64,000 nucleotides of DNA from positions 1 through 64,000 of the forward strand of contig NZ_BFBB01000007.1 of the NCBI RefSeq assembly GCF_003114855.1, written 5' to 3'. The stretch's first letter is position 1. The number at the start of each line of letters is the position of its first letter. Both the position numbers and the translations under genes were made by a program. The stretch is from Leptospira ryugenii (GTDB taxonomy: Bacteria; Spirochaetota; Leptospiria; Leptospirales; Leptospiraceae). Below, piece after piece: positions 29,165 to 37,238 of this stretch. The notes under the pieces were generated by a model, which was not told the DNA's origin, searched no databases, and saw only the letters and a program-made list of their open reading frames with translations.

Positions 29165-30090
29165 TATTTATCGATCACCAATGGATAGTCTGACTCAGGT
29201 TTGGCGGACCACTCCCACATAGAACCAGCATAATTTTTTGCCTTGTAACCGTAACTGACTAGAACAGCCGTACTAAAACCCGATCTGACTCCTCCCGTAC
29301 AATAAGAAACTACTTCTTGCCCTTTTTTATACCCTAAGCGATACAATAGATCCTTTATCTCTGAATCTGGTTTGATAAATCCTTTTGCATTGAGAAAAGA
29401 CTTATAGTAAAGCCATTGTGCGCCAGGTATATGTCCTCCTCGCCTTTCCCCGTAGGGCGTATCTCCTAAATATTCTCTTTTCTCACGAACATCTAACACA
29501 AAATAATGGTTTGTCTTTTGTTGTATACTTTTCTGCAATTCAGCGGCTTCTATCGATTCTTGCACAGGCACGAAGTTTGCCGAAGAAAGTGAGGGCTTTG
29601 TTTGGTTAAGTTTCTCCTCTTTTCTCTCTGCCCATTTCAAAAAAAACCGCACGCCCCCATCCACCAAAAAAGCATTCGAATAACCAAAGGTACGCAAACT
29701 CCAAACAAGTCTTCCCTCCTCCCCCCAGCCAGCCAAAGGGTCTCCTAGGACCAGAAGAGTATGTTTTGTTTGGATTCCCTTTCCCTTTAGAAAATCCACA
29801 GCCAAGTTTTGGGGCTTCAGCTTCCCCGCATTTGGTTCTTCAGTTAGCGAGAGATCCTCCCAGGCAAGAGGAATGGAATCTGGCAGCCGGGTACTCAGCC
29901 TTAAATGGACCGCACGCGCATCAAGAAGGAGAGCTCCTTTGGACCGCAGGGCCGCTGCCTGTTTGGGAGATACAATCCAGGATCTTTGTAGGTCCCATTC
30001 TCTCGTTTCCTCTTGGTTTGTTTGGGCGCTAAGGCCCCATTGAACCCAGAGAAACGCCAGTACTGTGAGGGATGCTATGTTTGCCTTCAT
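29164..30090 (-). CDS. Exported tandem-domain rhodanese (thiosulfate sulfurtransferase-like)
   Basis: The 308-residue protein has a signal peptide (TVLAFLWVQWGLSAQ). It has two rhodanese domains. The first (about 45-155) has LLLDARAVHLRLSTRLPDSI but GDPLAGWG where the active-site loop should be, so it is inactive. The second (about 185-300) has FVLDVREKREYLG, HIPGAQWLYY and the active loop CTGGVRSGF with C264. Such enzymes move sulfane sulfur through a Cys-persulfide. AGAGGAA precedes the ATG. It is the first gene of a five-gene overlapping operon with a cytochrome and three transferase genes. Confidence 0.87.
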   Translation of the reverse strand: MKANIASLTVLAFLWVQWGLSAQTNQEETREWDLQRSWIVSPKQAAALRSKGALLLDARAVHLRLSTRLPDSIPLAWEDLSLTEEPNAGKLKPQNLAVDFLKGKGIQTKHTLLVLGDPLAGWGEEGRLVWSLRTFGYSNAFLVDGGVRFFLKWAERKEEKLNQTKPSLSSANFVPVQESIEAAELQKSIQQKTNHYFVLDVREKREYLGDTPYGERRGGHIPGAQWLYYKSFLNAKGFIKPDSEIKDLLYRLGYKKGQEVVSYCTGGVRSGFSTAVLVSYGYKAKNYAGSMWEWSAKPESDYPLVIDK

Positions 30091-30220
30091 TTGATTCCTC
30101 TAATTAGACTCACTCCAAGAATCCAAGGCCTTTCCGTCAATAAAATAAACTTTTCCTCTGCAAAATTGAATTTTTCTTGCCTTGCCACGACATGCTGGAG
30201 ACTAAGACAGAGGAAACTAT
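30091..30220. promoter_or_regulatory. Divergent promoter region between the two sulfur/redox operons
   Basis: This 130-base gap separates the leftward rhodanese-cytochrome-glycosyltransferase operon from the rightward DUF4395 operon. Both outer start codons carry an AGAGGAA ribosome-binding site. No clear promoter or palindrome was found. Coordinate control is likely but inferred. Confidence 0.45.
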
Positions 30221-30697
30221 ATGAAAATTGGATTTTACCCGGATGTAGTGAATGAGAACGCAACACGAATCGTGGCCAGCACCGTAGTTGTTTTGGGCCT
30301 ATTGACCATTGGTCTCCCCAATTGGATCAGCTTAGGCATACTTTTCTATGGCTTTACCGCTCGTGTTCTCTATGGACCCAAGTTTGAGCCCTTTGCCTAC
30401 ATAGTCTCACAGATCTTAGTTCCTAAATGGAAGATTCCTTTTAAGCCAACTGCTGGACCGCCCAAACGATTTGCACAATTGATCGGCTTTCTTTTTGTTC
30501 TCACAGCTGGTTCCCTTTTTTTCGCCAATCAAACGTTTTATTTCCGCCTTACAATGAGTATTCTCGTGTTTTTTGCCTCCTTAGAAGCGTTTGTTGGTTT
30601 CTGTGCTGGCTGTTTTTTCTTTGCTATTTTGATGAAGATAGGTCTAATACCTGAAGATGTTTGTGAAAAATGCAACAACCTTAACTTCAACAAGTGA
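30221..30697 (+). CDS. DUF4395 membrane protein
   Basis: The 158-residue protein matches the DUF4395 pattern with about four membrane helices (VNENATRIVASTVVVLGLLTIGLP and YGFTARVLYGPKFEPFAYI). It ends with two Cys pairs, GFCAGCFFF and VCEKCNNL, which could form disulfides or carry sulfur. DUF4395 proteins are often encoded near rhodaneses and thioredoxin-like genes, which fits here. Its stop codon overlaps the GTG start of the next gene. Confidence 0.75.
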   Translation: MKIGFYPDVVNENATRIVASTVVVLGLLTIGLPNWISLGILFYGFTARVLYGPKFEPFAYIVSQILVPKWKIPFKPTAGPPKRFAQLIGFLFVLTAGSLFFANQTFYFRLTMSILVFFASLEAFVGFCAGCFFFAILMKIGLIPEDVCEKCNNLNFNK

Positions 30698-32115
30698 GTA
30701 TTGTAAAGGAGTTCATAGTTCCCAAACACCGTGTTTATTTTTATTCATTTTTTCTCCTAAGCATTAGCCTTCTCTTTGGCAATCAAAGGGTATCGGTGCA
30801 AATCGGTATCCTTTGGTTTTTGTTCTTTCTTCTCTGCCTCCAAGTTCTCCATCAGTATACATTCCAAACTGAGATCAACCTTTCTAAATATGAATGCATT
30901 TTACTCTTTTCCCTTCTCTATCTCGTCAGATTTATATTTTGCTTTGCTCCCGCCTTTTGGGAAGACGATTGGGCACGTTATCTTTGGGAAGGCAATTTGA
31001 TTTTAAAGAACGATTCACCTTATCTTCGTTCGCCTGAATTTTTCTTTCAGAATCAAACATTCCCTATCTCCCCAGAAGAAGAATCCATCCTTTCCCAAAT
31101 CAACCATCCAGATTGGACAAGTATCTATTCACCTGGTATCAATCTCTATTTTGCCTTGCTTTCGTTTCTCTCTCCTCTCTCCTTTATTGTATTCAAAGCA
31201 TCTTATCTTTTCTTCGATCTCATCATTTGTTTTCTAATCTGGAAGGTAAGAGGAATCTGGTTTGCACTTTCATTTGCAGCATTACCTATACTCACAAAAG
31301 AAGTGTACCTAAACGGACACTTTGAACTAATTGGACTTACTTTTTTTGCAATGAGTCTTTATTGGATCCGTGAGAAGCCCCGCGCGATCTCCTTTTTTTG
31401 TCTAGGCATCGCCACTCATTGCAAGTTATGGTTTGGCATTGCTTTGCCCTTTTATTTGTGTTTCCACTCGGAACACAAGGACCCTAAGGAAAACATCTGG
31501 AAAATCTTAAAGTTGAGTATCTATTTTTTGCTTGGATATCTGTCTTTTTTCTTTCTAGCAGAACTCTTTCAACTTAAAGGAAGTGCCTTATCCATTCGAA
31601 ACCTAATTCTCTTTACCAGGGAATTTCAATTCAATTCCATCGCAGTCACCCTAGTAAAATTCTGCAATCTTCCAAATGAAAACTTAATTTTACTTTTGTT
31701 AGTTGTATTCGCCATACTAGCCGAACTTTATTTCTATCGGAAGTCTAGCTGGGAGCATCTCCTACAGACTCTCACGCGATCCTTCCTACTGTTTTTTGTG
31801 CTCTCGCCTGTTGTGAATGCCTGGTATTGCCTTGCCTTTCTCCCACTCTTCTACTTCCAAAAAGAAATCCCGAGAGCGAATCAATGGATTTTATTTGTTT
31901 GGCAATGTGCGTATTTGACCTACCAAAATTTGCCCTATGCTCAGACTGGAATCTCGCACGGATTTTATGAGGTTCCAACCGCCGTTATTTTAATCGAATA
32001 TACCATTATTTTAGGCATTTTCTTTCACTTTAATGACAATAAATCTATTTTAATTGACAAAACATCTAATATATTGAATAAATCCAAATATGAGCGAAAC
32101 CAAGGAGATCGATGA
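30694..32115 (+). CDS. Polytopic membrane glycosyltransferase-like protein (paralogue)
   Basis: The 473-residue protein has about eleven membrane helices and the loop FWEDDWARYLWEGNLILKND near residue 90. That loop is equivalent to DDYFRFLWDGGLMAKG in the protein encoded at 25856. The late segment SPVVNAWYCLAFLPLFY also corresponds. It is probably a GT-C mannosyltransferase-like enzyme using a lipid-linked sugar. The start is GTG at 30694, overlapping DUF4395 (GTGA). The 3' end overlaps the XRE-cupin gene by 26 bases. Confidence 0.68.
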   Translation: MSIVKEFIVPKHRVYFYSFFLLSISLLFGNQRVSVQIGILWFLFFLLCLQVLHQYTFQTEINLSKYECILLFSLLYLVRFIFCFAPAFWEDDWARYLWEGNLILKNDSPYLRSPEFFFQNQTFPISPEEESILSQINHPDWTSIYSPGINLYFALLSFLSPLSFIVFKASYLFFDLIICFLIWKVRGIWFALSFAALPILTKEVYLNGHFELIGLTFFAMSLYWIREKPRAISFFCLGIATHCKLWFGIALPFYLCFHSEHKDPKENIWKILKLSIYFLLGYLSFFFLAELFQLKGSALSIRNLILFTREFQFNSIAVTLVKFCNLPNENLILLLLVVFAILAELYFYRKSSWEHLLQTLTRSFLLFFVLSPVVNAWYCLAFLPLFYFQKEIPRANQWILFVWQCAYLTYQNLPYAQTGISHGFYEVPTAVILIEYTIILGIFFHFNDNKSILIDKTSNILNKSKYERNQGDR

Positions 32116-32686
32116 GTTACTCACGGCCATACTAGGCTCCACCATTAAAAAAAGACGGCAGGAGTTGGGCTATTCAATGGAAAAATTAGCTCAGTTGAGT
32201 GCGATTAGCAGGAGTATGTTGGGGCTAATCGAGTCGGGCAAAACCACTCCAAGCGTAGGCATCCTTTGGAAACTCTCTCGTTCTCTCCGTACTCCGATTG
32301 CGGACCTCGTTCCCGAAACGAGAACCCTTTCCCCTAAGTTAATCAAATGGAAGGAAAGCAAAGTCCTCACTCCACAGTCCAAAGTAGGCTTACAAATCCG
32401 TGACCTCAGCCAAGAAAAAATGGGGCGATTGGCAGTTTACCATTTGAGCATCCCGCAAGGTAAACACTTACTTCCCTCTGCCTTTGAAGCAAAGGTTGAC
32501 CAAAGCATTGTGGTCCTAGATGGTGAAGTGGAATTTTTGCATAATGCAAAGGTATACCACTTAGAAGCGGGAGATCGATTGGTCCTCAACACGTTTGAGC
32601 CTGTTTCCTTCCAGGTTGCCAAACAGGAACAAGCAAATCTACTCTGGATCTCGCCACTGTCTCCCTCCGATGAAAGACGGGCATAG
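32090..32686 (+). CDS. XRE-family regulator with C-terminal cupin domain
   Basis: The 198-residue protein has an HTH_XRE domain at residues about 12-68 (IKKRRQELGYSMEKLAQLSAISRSMLGLIESGKTTPSVGILWKLSRSL, in outline) and a cupin at about 120-190 (VVLDGEVEFLHNAKVYHLEAGDRLVLN). This XRE-cupin design includes E. coli SutR (YdcN), a sulfur-utilisation regulator. The ATG has no Shine-Dalgarno sequence and lies within the preceding gene, so translation may depend on coupling. It directly precedes a rhodanese lipoprotein gene. Confidence 0.85.
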   Translation: MSETKEIDELLTAILGSTIKKRRQELGYSMEKLAQLSAISRSMLGLIESGKTTPSVGILWKLSRSLRTPIADLVPETRTLSPKLIKWKESKVLTPQSKVGLQIRDLSQEKMGRLAVYHLSIPQGKHLLPSAFEAKVDQSIVVLDGEVEFLHNAKVYHLEAGDRLVLNTFEPVSFQVAKQEQANLLWISPLSPSDERRA

Positions 32687-32719
32687 TACAATAAACTGTC
32701 CTGTGGATGCAAATAGTAT

Positions 32720-32752
32720 CCAATATAACCCGCAAATACTTCGCTATATTAA
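32720..32752 (+). promoter_or_regulatory. Two-half-site operator CCAATAT-N19-ATATTAA
   Basis: CCAATAT at 32720-32726 and ATATTAA at 32746-32752 are spaced by exactly 19 bases. An ATAT core (GATATT at 32773-32778) lies 27 bases after the start of the right half. The same spacing is found in front of the rhodanese lipoprotein gene at 57018. I read this as an operator over the -35 region with a -10 element downstream. Binding by the neighbouring XRE-cupin regulator is inference. Confidence 0.55.
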
Positions 32753-32829
32753 ATAATTTGTCCTCAATAACGGATATTTTCCGAAAATTGCCCCAGAGAG
32801 CCTGGTTTTGGCTCCTGAAGGAGCATCCT

Positions 32830-34263
32830 ATGCGACAATTAACCACAAGCATCCTTGCCCTCTTTTTGGTTTGGGCAAATGTATTCTCATGCAAACAAGA
32901 TTCAAAAGACGATTTGGCACAAAACGTGCTATTAGCGGCACTTCTAACTTCGACACGAATTAGTACAGCAGCAGATCTTACGACCGAATCCAGCGTAAAC
33001 TATGACGATAACCAGTTTGGTTTAGTAACTTCGACGAGAGTGAAGTCCTGGATCGACAATTGGGCGGCAAACAAACCATCTGGCATCACAGGAAACTTAG
33101 TGATCATCGTCTTCAACCCAAATGGAAGTTACACACGCCAGTATTTGAAACCAGCTGCGGGCGTTAATGTCTTTGATTGGACTAGCTCTGTTTTCAGCTC
33201 CACTGACCGATTTGCTTACCGTGCAGCTAGGGACAACGGTATCATCAATGATCCTAATGCTCTCCCCACAGGTGCTATCACTGATGAAATTCTACAAACT
33301 TACGGTATCGATGCGAGCAAAGACTTAATCGTCTTCGCAGCTGGACATGACTCTGGCTTGGGGACCAATGCTTCTCCTAGAGGATCCGTCTACCAAAACT
33401 TACACCGAGGCATCTATTGGCTACGGTATTGGGGAGTGGACCGAAAGAACTTAGCAGTGTTAAACGGTGCTTTTGACGCAAATGGTGACTTCCCTGCTTC
33501 TTATTTAACAACTAGTAGCTCAGAACTCACAAGCCCCACTAAAGGAAGTTTTTCCCTAAAATCACTGCGATCAGTAGACAACTCTGTCCTTGTACAACCT
33601 CTCGAGAATATCATTAGTTTCGTGAAAAATGGTACCTCACATAACATATACGGAATTTCGAGTTCGGTGCTGTTTGCTGATGCAAGGCACAATACTACAA
33701 CTACAGCAGCAGAATTCACAGGAAACCCTGTGACAAGTACATCAGGCCCAAGTGGAGCGGCTCTCTTTGCTGGCCATATCAAAGGATCTAAATTCACACC
33801 ATGGCCTGTTGTTGTGGACCAAACCACTGGAAAATTTAAATCAAAAGATGAATTGGTGAGCCTCTGGGATGATTTTACAAAGTTTAACTCAGTTAACCAA
33901 TCAGGTGATGGCTTTAAAACTGGCCAAACTATTGTGCACTATTGCAGAACTAATGCTCGTTCCATGGTAACAGGACTTAGCGCTTTTCTTATTTTAGGAA
34001 AACCAAGTGTGTTCTATGAAAACTCTTTCATTGAGTGGTCTGCTCTGAGTGCAAATCACACAAATACTGCTCTCAGAACACTTCCTGCGGGACATGTATA
34101 TGCTACAGACACAAATGAACTGACTGAAAGTGGATACAACACTCCAGGACCTGTTTACAATAACTCAGCTTCCTTGAGCCAATACTCTGTTTTCCGGATT
34201 AACCAGGAGGCAACCACCACTCGGAAGAATTTGGATGAGGATAGAGCATATAAGTTTCAATAG
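32830..34263 (+). CDS. Tandem rhodanese lipoprotein 1
   Basis: The frame is open from 32707, but the start is placed at 32830. There a GAAGGAG ribosome-binding site precedes an ATG whose product has a clean signal and lipobox (WANVFSC, C21). The 477-residue product has an N-terminal rhodanese-like domain with no Cys in its loop (IVFAAGHDSGLG). A C-terminal domain follows with the likely active Cys C372 in HYCRTNARSMVTG, then YENSFIEWSAL. It is probably anchored in the outer or inner membrane, facing the periplasm or surface. Similar proteins are encoded at 35669 and 57018. Confidence 0.82.
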   Translation: MRQLTTSILALFLVWANVFSCKQDSKDDLAQNVLLAALLTSTRISTAADLTTESSVNYDDNQFGLVTSTRVKSWIDNWAANKPSGITGNLVIIVFNPNGSYTRQYLKPAAGVNVFDWTSSVFSSTDRFAYRAARDNGIINDPNALPTGAITDEILQTYGIDASKDLIVFAAGHDSGLGTNASPRGSVYQNLHRGIYWLRYWGVDRKNLAVLNGAFDANGDFPASYLTTSSSELTSPTKGSFSLKSLRSVDNSVLVQPLENIISFVKNGTSHNIYGISSSVLFADARHNTTTTAAEFTGNPVTSTSGPSGAALFAGHIKGSKFTPWPVVVDQTTGKFKSKDELVSLWDDFTKFNSVNQSGDGFKTGQTIVHYCRTNARSMVTGLSAFLILGKPSVFYENSFIEWSALSANHTNTALRTLPAGHVYATDTNELTESGYNTPGPVYNNSASLSQYSVFRINQEATTTRKNLDEDRAYKFQ

Positions 34264-34288
34264 AAGCTAGAATTCCTTGATACACTGG

Positions 34289-34314
34289 CCTCTCGTGATC
34301 GCGAGAGGTTTTTT
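34289..34314 (+). terminator. Rho-independent terminator
   Basis: The hairpin CCTCTCGT-GATC-GCGAGAGG has an eight-base-pair stem (one G-T pair) at 34289-34308 and is followed by six T residues. It lies 26 bases after the stop codon of the rhodanese lipoprotein gene, so that gene ends its own transcript. Confidence 0.9.
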
Positions 34315-34358
34315 CAAGGAACATTATATATAGATATTAAAAAAACAAGGAATAGATC

Positions 34359-34706
34359 ATGAATCGCATTTTTTACATTATTTTTTCTCTTTTTGTCATA
34401 CACTCAATTGCATTTGCATCTGGTGGATTTAGTGGAGGAGGTGTAGGGCAAGTTACTCAGGCCAAGGATAGAGAAAAATTCCATCTCGGCAAAGCAATTT
34501 ATAACTTAGAAACAGAGTTAGGTCAAGTTGATCCGAACAAAGTGAACGCCCAAACTGAAAAATTGGAATTTCTCCAAGGAGCGCTGCCAAACAGCGAAAA
34601 GAAAAGAGTCAATCTCCTTGACTTAGCCGGAAAATTAACTGATGAACAAATCCAGGCATTAGAATATTTCATAAGTGTTCGCTTTAACGTAAAGTTGGAT
34701 AAGTAA
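34359..34706 (+). CDS. Small exported hypothetical protein
   Basis: The 115-residue protein has a signal peptide (IFYIIFSLFVIHSIAFAS). The mature part starts with the Gly-rich GGFSGGGVGQ, then turns into charged helices (REKFHLGKAIYNLETELGQVD, in outline). It ends with LTDEQIQALEYFISVRFNVKLDK. There is no Cys, so it does not bind haem. Its position ahead of the barrel gene and the second rhodanese lipoprotein suggests a periplasmic helper in the same system. I do not recognise a family. Confidence 0.6.
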   Translation: MNRIFYIIFSLFVIHSIAFASGGFSGGGVGQVTQAKDREKFHLGKAIYNLETELGQVDPNKVNAQTEKLEFLQGALPNSEKKRVNLLDLAGKLTDEQIQALEYFISVRFNVKLDK

Positions 34707-34707
34707 A

Positions 34708-35658
34708 ATGGCTTTATTAAAAAAACTTATCCCTATTTCATTCGTTTTTTTCAGCCTTCCGATTCTTTCTCAGACAGTATGGGCACCATACCAGAGGCAG
34801 TTATGGGTGAGGCCTATTTTTACGCATTCCGAATACAATTCTGCCTATTTGGCGAAGTCTTTTGCCAAATATGATGATAACGTAAGGATCACGGCGGGTT
34901 CTCTTGCACTCGAATATGGAATCACTGACCGACTCACTGTAGATTTTTTCTCTGGATTCGGAAAGTTAGGAAGACATAGAATTTTTGATCGTTACGCGGG
35001 TTTGCAACAAACACCTGAAGTACCGGACCGGTATGGTGTTTTGGATAGCAGGCTTGGCTTACGATACAAAATCGTCGATGAGTATGATTCAAAGTATCGA
35101 TGGATGCCCACCTTGTCCGTGCGAGTCGGTGCCATCAAAAAAGGTGATTATGATAGAAATCCTCAATCACTGGGCGATGGCGCAAGTGGAGGTGAAGTCA
35201 CACTTTACTATGCAAAAGACTTTGATATCTGGGGATTGGGTATCTTGGGAGATGTTGCATATCGTAAGAGAGAGTCTCCTGTTCCAGATGATATCCTCTA
35301 CTATTCAGCCATTTACAAAAGATTTTTGGAATCCTTTTTCTTAACTATTGGAGGAAGAGGCCAAATCGGACAGGGTGGATATGCATATGCAGACCCCAGA
35401 CAGGCCCCACCTTACAACTATTACAATCTCACCACTCAAGATTTGATTCCAGGCCTAAATCTTACAGATTTATGGATTCGGGACCAGAGACCCGCTTGGG
35501 GGAGAAAAGAGACCTTTCATAATCTTGAAATTGGATTGGGGTATTCAGATTCCTTCGGTAACTTTTACAATCTTTTCTATTCAGAGACATATGCTGGATA
35601 TAACACAGCTAAGCTGAAAACAATTGGTTTTGCAGTAAACCTACCTTTCAATATCTAA
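34708..35658 (+). CDS. Predicted outer-membrane beta-barrel protein
   Basis: The 316-residue protein has a signal peptide (PISFVFFSLPILSQ). The mature part consists of amphipathic strands ending in aromatics (LWVRPIFTHSEYNSAYLAKSF, in outline; LTVDFFSGFGKL; YRWMPTLSVRVGA; FLTIGGRGQIGQGGY). It closes with TIGFAVNLPFNI. This fits an outer-membrane barrel, perhaps a channel. It starts two bases after the preceding stop codon and is followed ten bases later by a rhodanese lipoprotein gene. Substrate unknown. Confidence 0.7.
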   Translation: MALLKKLIPISFVFFSLPILSQTVWAPYQRQLWVRPIFTHSEYNSAYLAKSFAKYDDNVRITAGSLALEYGITDRLTVDFFSGFGKLGRHRIFDRYAGLQQTPEVPDRYGVLDSRLGLRYKIVDEYDSKYRWMPTLSVRVGAIKKGDYDRNPQSLGDGASGGEVTLYYAKDFDIWGLGILGDVAYRKRESPVPDDILYYSAIYKRFLESFFLTIGGRGQIGQGGYAYADPRQAPPYNYYNLTTQDLIPGLNLTDLWIRDQRPAWGRKETFHNLEIGLGYSDSFGNFYNLFYSETYAGYNTAKLKTIGFAVNLPFNI

Positions 35659-35668
35659 AGGATTTTTT

Positions 35669-37132
35669 ATGAAAAATTTATTTAAACCAGTATACATTGT
35701 TCTTATATTGAGTTTGGTTTTAGGTGAATGTAAAAATCCTAAAAACTATGATTTCGTACCTGCTTTTTTGAAACTTGTCCCAATTTTTGTGAAAACCAAT
35801 ACGGCGGAGGAGCTAAGTTTTAGTTCTGCAGATTCGTATGATGATAATTCATTTGGTCTAATTTCATTTCGAAAACTAAACCAAATTGTAAATAACTGGG
35901 ACAAAACGAAAATCAATCAATTGAATGGGAAGGTGGTCGTATTACAAATTGATACCACTGGAACCTCAAATGGATTTTTTATTCCGAGTAGTGCCCAAAG
36001 ACAGGTCTATTCCTACTATGTATATATAAATCCAAATGCAGTAAGCACGGGGATTTTTGGACAGTCGCGGAACAATGGAGTTTTAGAAACCGAACTCATT
36101 GTACCAGAAGGTAGAGTCGTAGATAATTTTTTAGGCGAGTATGGAATCAACCCTGCCCAGGACTATATAGTGATTGCAGCAGATAGTTCCAACCAAGATT
36201 CCTTTTTATATTCTCTCAGGCTCTACTATACCTTACGGTATTGGGGTCTAGACAAAAAGAATATAGCTTTTTTGAATGGCTCAGTTCGACAAGGAGTCCA
36301 ACTGGGAGAAATTACGGCTAGCACAAGTCAAAATCGCGAGATCAAGCAAAGCTTTGCCAGTTTAAAATCTTTGTATACGGACAATACAATCTTACAAGCT
36401 ACAGTCGGCGATATCTACCATGCCATTTCCAATGGCACAACTACGTTTGAAAATGTGACTAGCATTCCGGCAAACGGAATACAGTTTGTGGATGCGAGGT
36501 CAAGCCAGGAGTATTCACCTTCCACTACCACAGGAATCACCGTGCCGAATCGTTCCAGAACCTGTCCGATTGGTTCAAATTGTAAAGTACCCTTTGAAGG
36601 AAGGATCCGAGGAGCAAAAAGACTGGAGTGGAGCGAGTTGTTGGTAAGTTCTTCGACAAATGATTTCCGATTTAAAACAAAAGCAGAAATCAAACAAACC
36701 TTTCAGTTACGTGGCGTTTCAGAAACACAGACGATCATTGCCTATTGTGATCGGGGATTGCGATCCAACGCAATTTTCTTTGCGGCAGGTGCTATCCTTG
36801 GGATTCCAGTGCGACTCTACGATGCCTCATGGATTGAATGGAGTTCCCTTGCCTTTGATGAAAATGGTGATGGTTGGTCCAATCTCAGTGGAAGCTCACC
36901 CTGGAGATCAGATCGTAGTGGTCGAACAGAAGGCCTCACTACCACTACTCCAAGCAATGCGATCATACGCTTAAGCTTCCAAACGGCGAGTGCATTTTCT
37001 TCTTCATCCTACAAAACAAGGGAAGCAGATAAACTCTATCTGAGAACAGTTGGTAGTGGTAGCTCTTCTGGAGGTGGTGGATCCTCTGGATCTGGTGCAA
37101 GTGGTGGTGGTGGAAATGCCTGTGGAGGTTAA
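35669..37132 (+). CDS. Tandem rhodanese lipoprotein 2 with Gly/Ser-rich tail
   Basis: The 487-residue product has a lipobox (LVLGEC, C21). An N-terminal rhodanese-like domain lacks a Cys (IVIAADSSNQD). The C-terminal domain has FVDARSSQEYSP, then the active loop CDRGLRS with C360 and YDASWIEWSSL. This loop is closest to classical rhodaneses. An insertion holds two more Cys (TCPIGSNC). The protein ends in a low-complexity Gly/Ser tail with a final Cys (NACGG), absent from its two paralogues. AAAGGA precedes the ATG. Confidence 0.82.
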   Translation: MKNLFKPVYIVLILSLVLGECKNPKNYDFVPAFLKLVPIFVKTNTAEELSFSSADSYDDNSFGLISFRKLNQIVNNWDKTKINQLNGKVVVLQIDTTGTSNGFFIPSSAQRQVYSYYVYINPNAVSTGIFGQSRNNGVLETELIVPEGRVVDNFLGEYGINPAQDYIVIAADSSNQDSFLYSLRLYYTLRYWGLDKKNIAFLNGSVRQGVQLGEITASTSQNREIKQSFASLKSLYTDNTILQATVGDIYHAISNGTTTFENVTSIPANGIQFVDARSSQEYSPSTTTGITVPNRSRTCPIGSNCKVPFEGRIRGAKRLEWSELLVSSSTNDFRFKTKAEIKQTFQLRGVSETQTIIAYCDRGLRSNAIFFAAGAILGIPVRLYDASWIEWSSLAFDENGDGWSNLSGSSPWRSDRSGRTEGLTTTTPSNAIIRLSFQTASAFSSSSYKTREADKLYLRTVGSGSSSGGGGSSGSGASGGGGNACGG

Positions 37133-37203
37133 GGCCTCCGCATCACTTTCTTATTTCTGTTTAATTGTTGAAAGTTCGGCTAAAACAGTGAATTCTTCTT
37201 TAG

Positions 37204-37232
37204 GATGATATTTCTGATTTAGAAATATCATC
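37204..37232. promoter_or_regulatory. Perfect 12-bp inverted repeat before the cytochrome gene
   Basis: GATGATATTTCT at 37204-37215 and AGAAATATCATC at 37221-37232 are perfect inverted repeats around a five-base loop. They end six bases before the first ATG of the cytochrome gene. The stem is AT-rich and not followed by a T-run, so an operator or a translation-control hairpin is more likely than a terminator. Confidence 0.5.
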
Positions 37233-37238
37233 GAATCT

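Noticed and set aside
32707..34263. 518-residue version of rhodanese lipoprotein 1
   Set aside because: The first 41 codons cover the operator and promoter-like sequence. The ATG at 32830 has a good ribosome-binding site and gives a proper lipoprotein signal.
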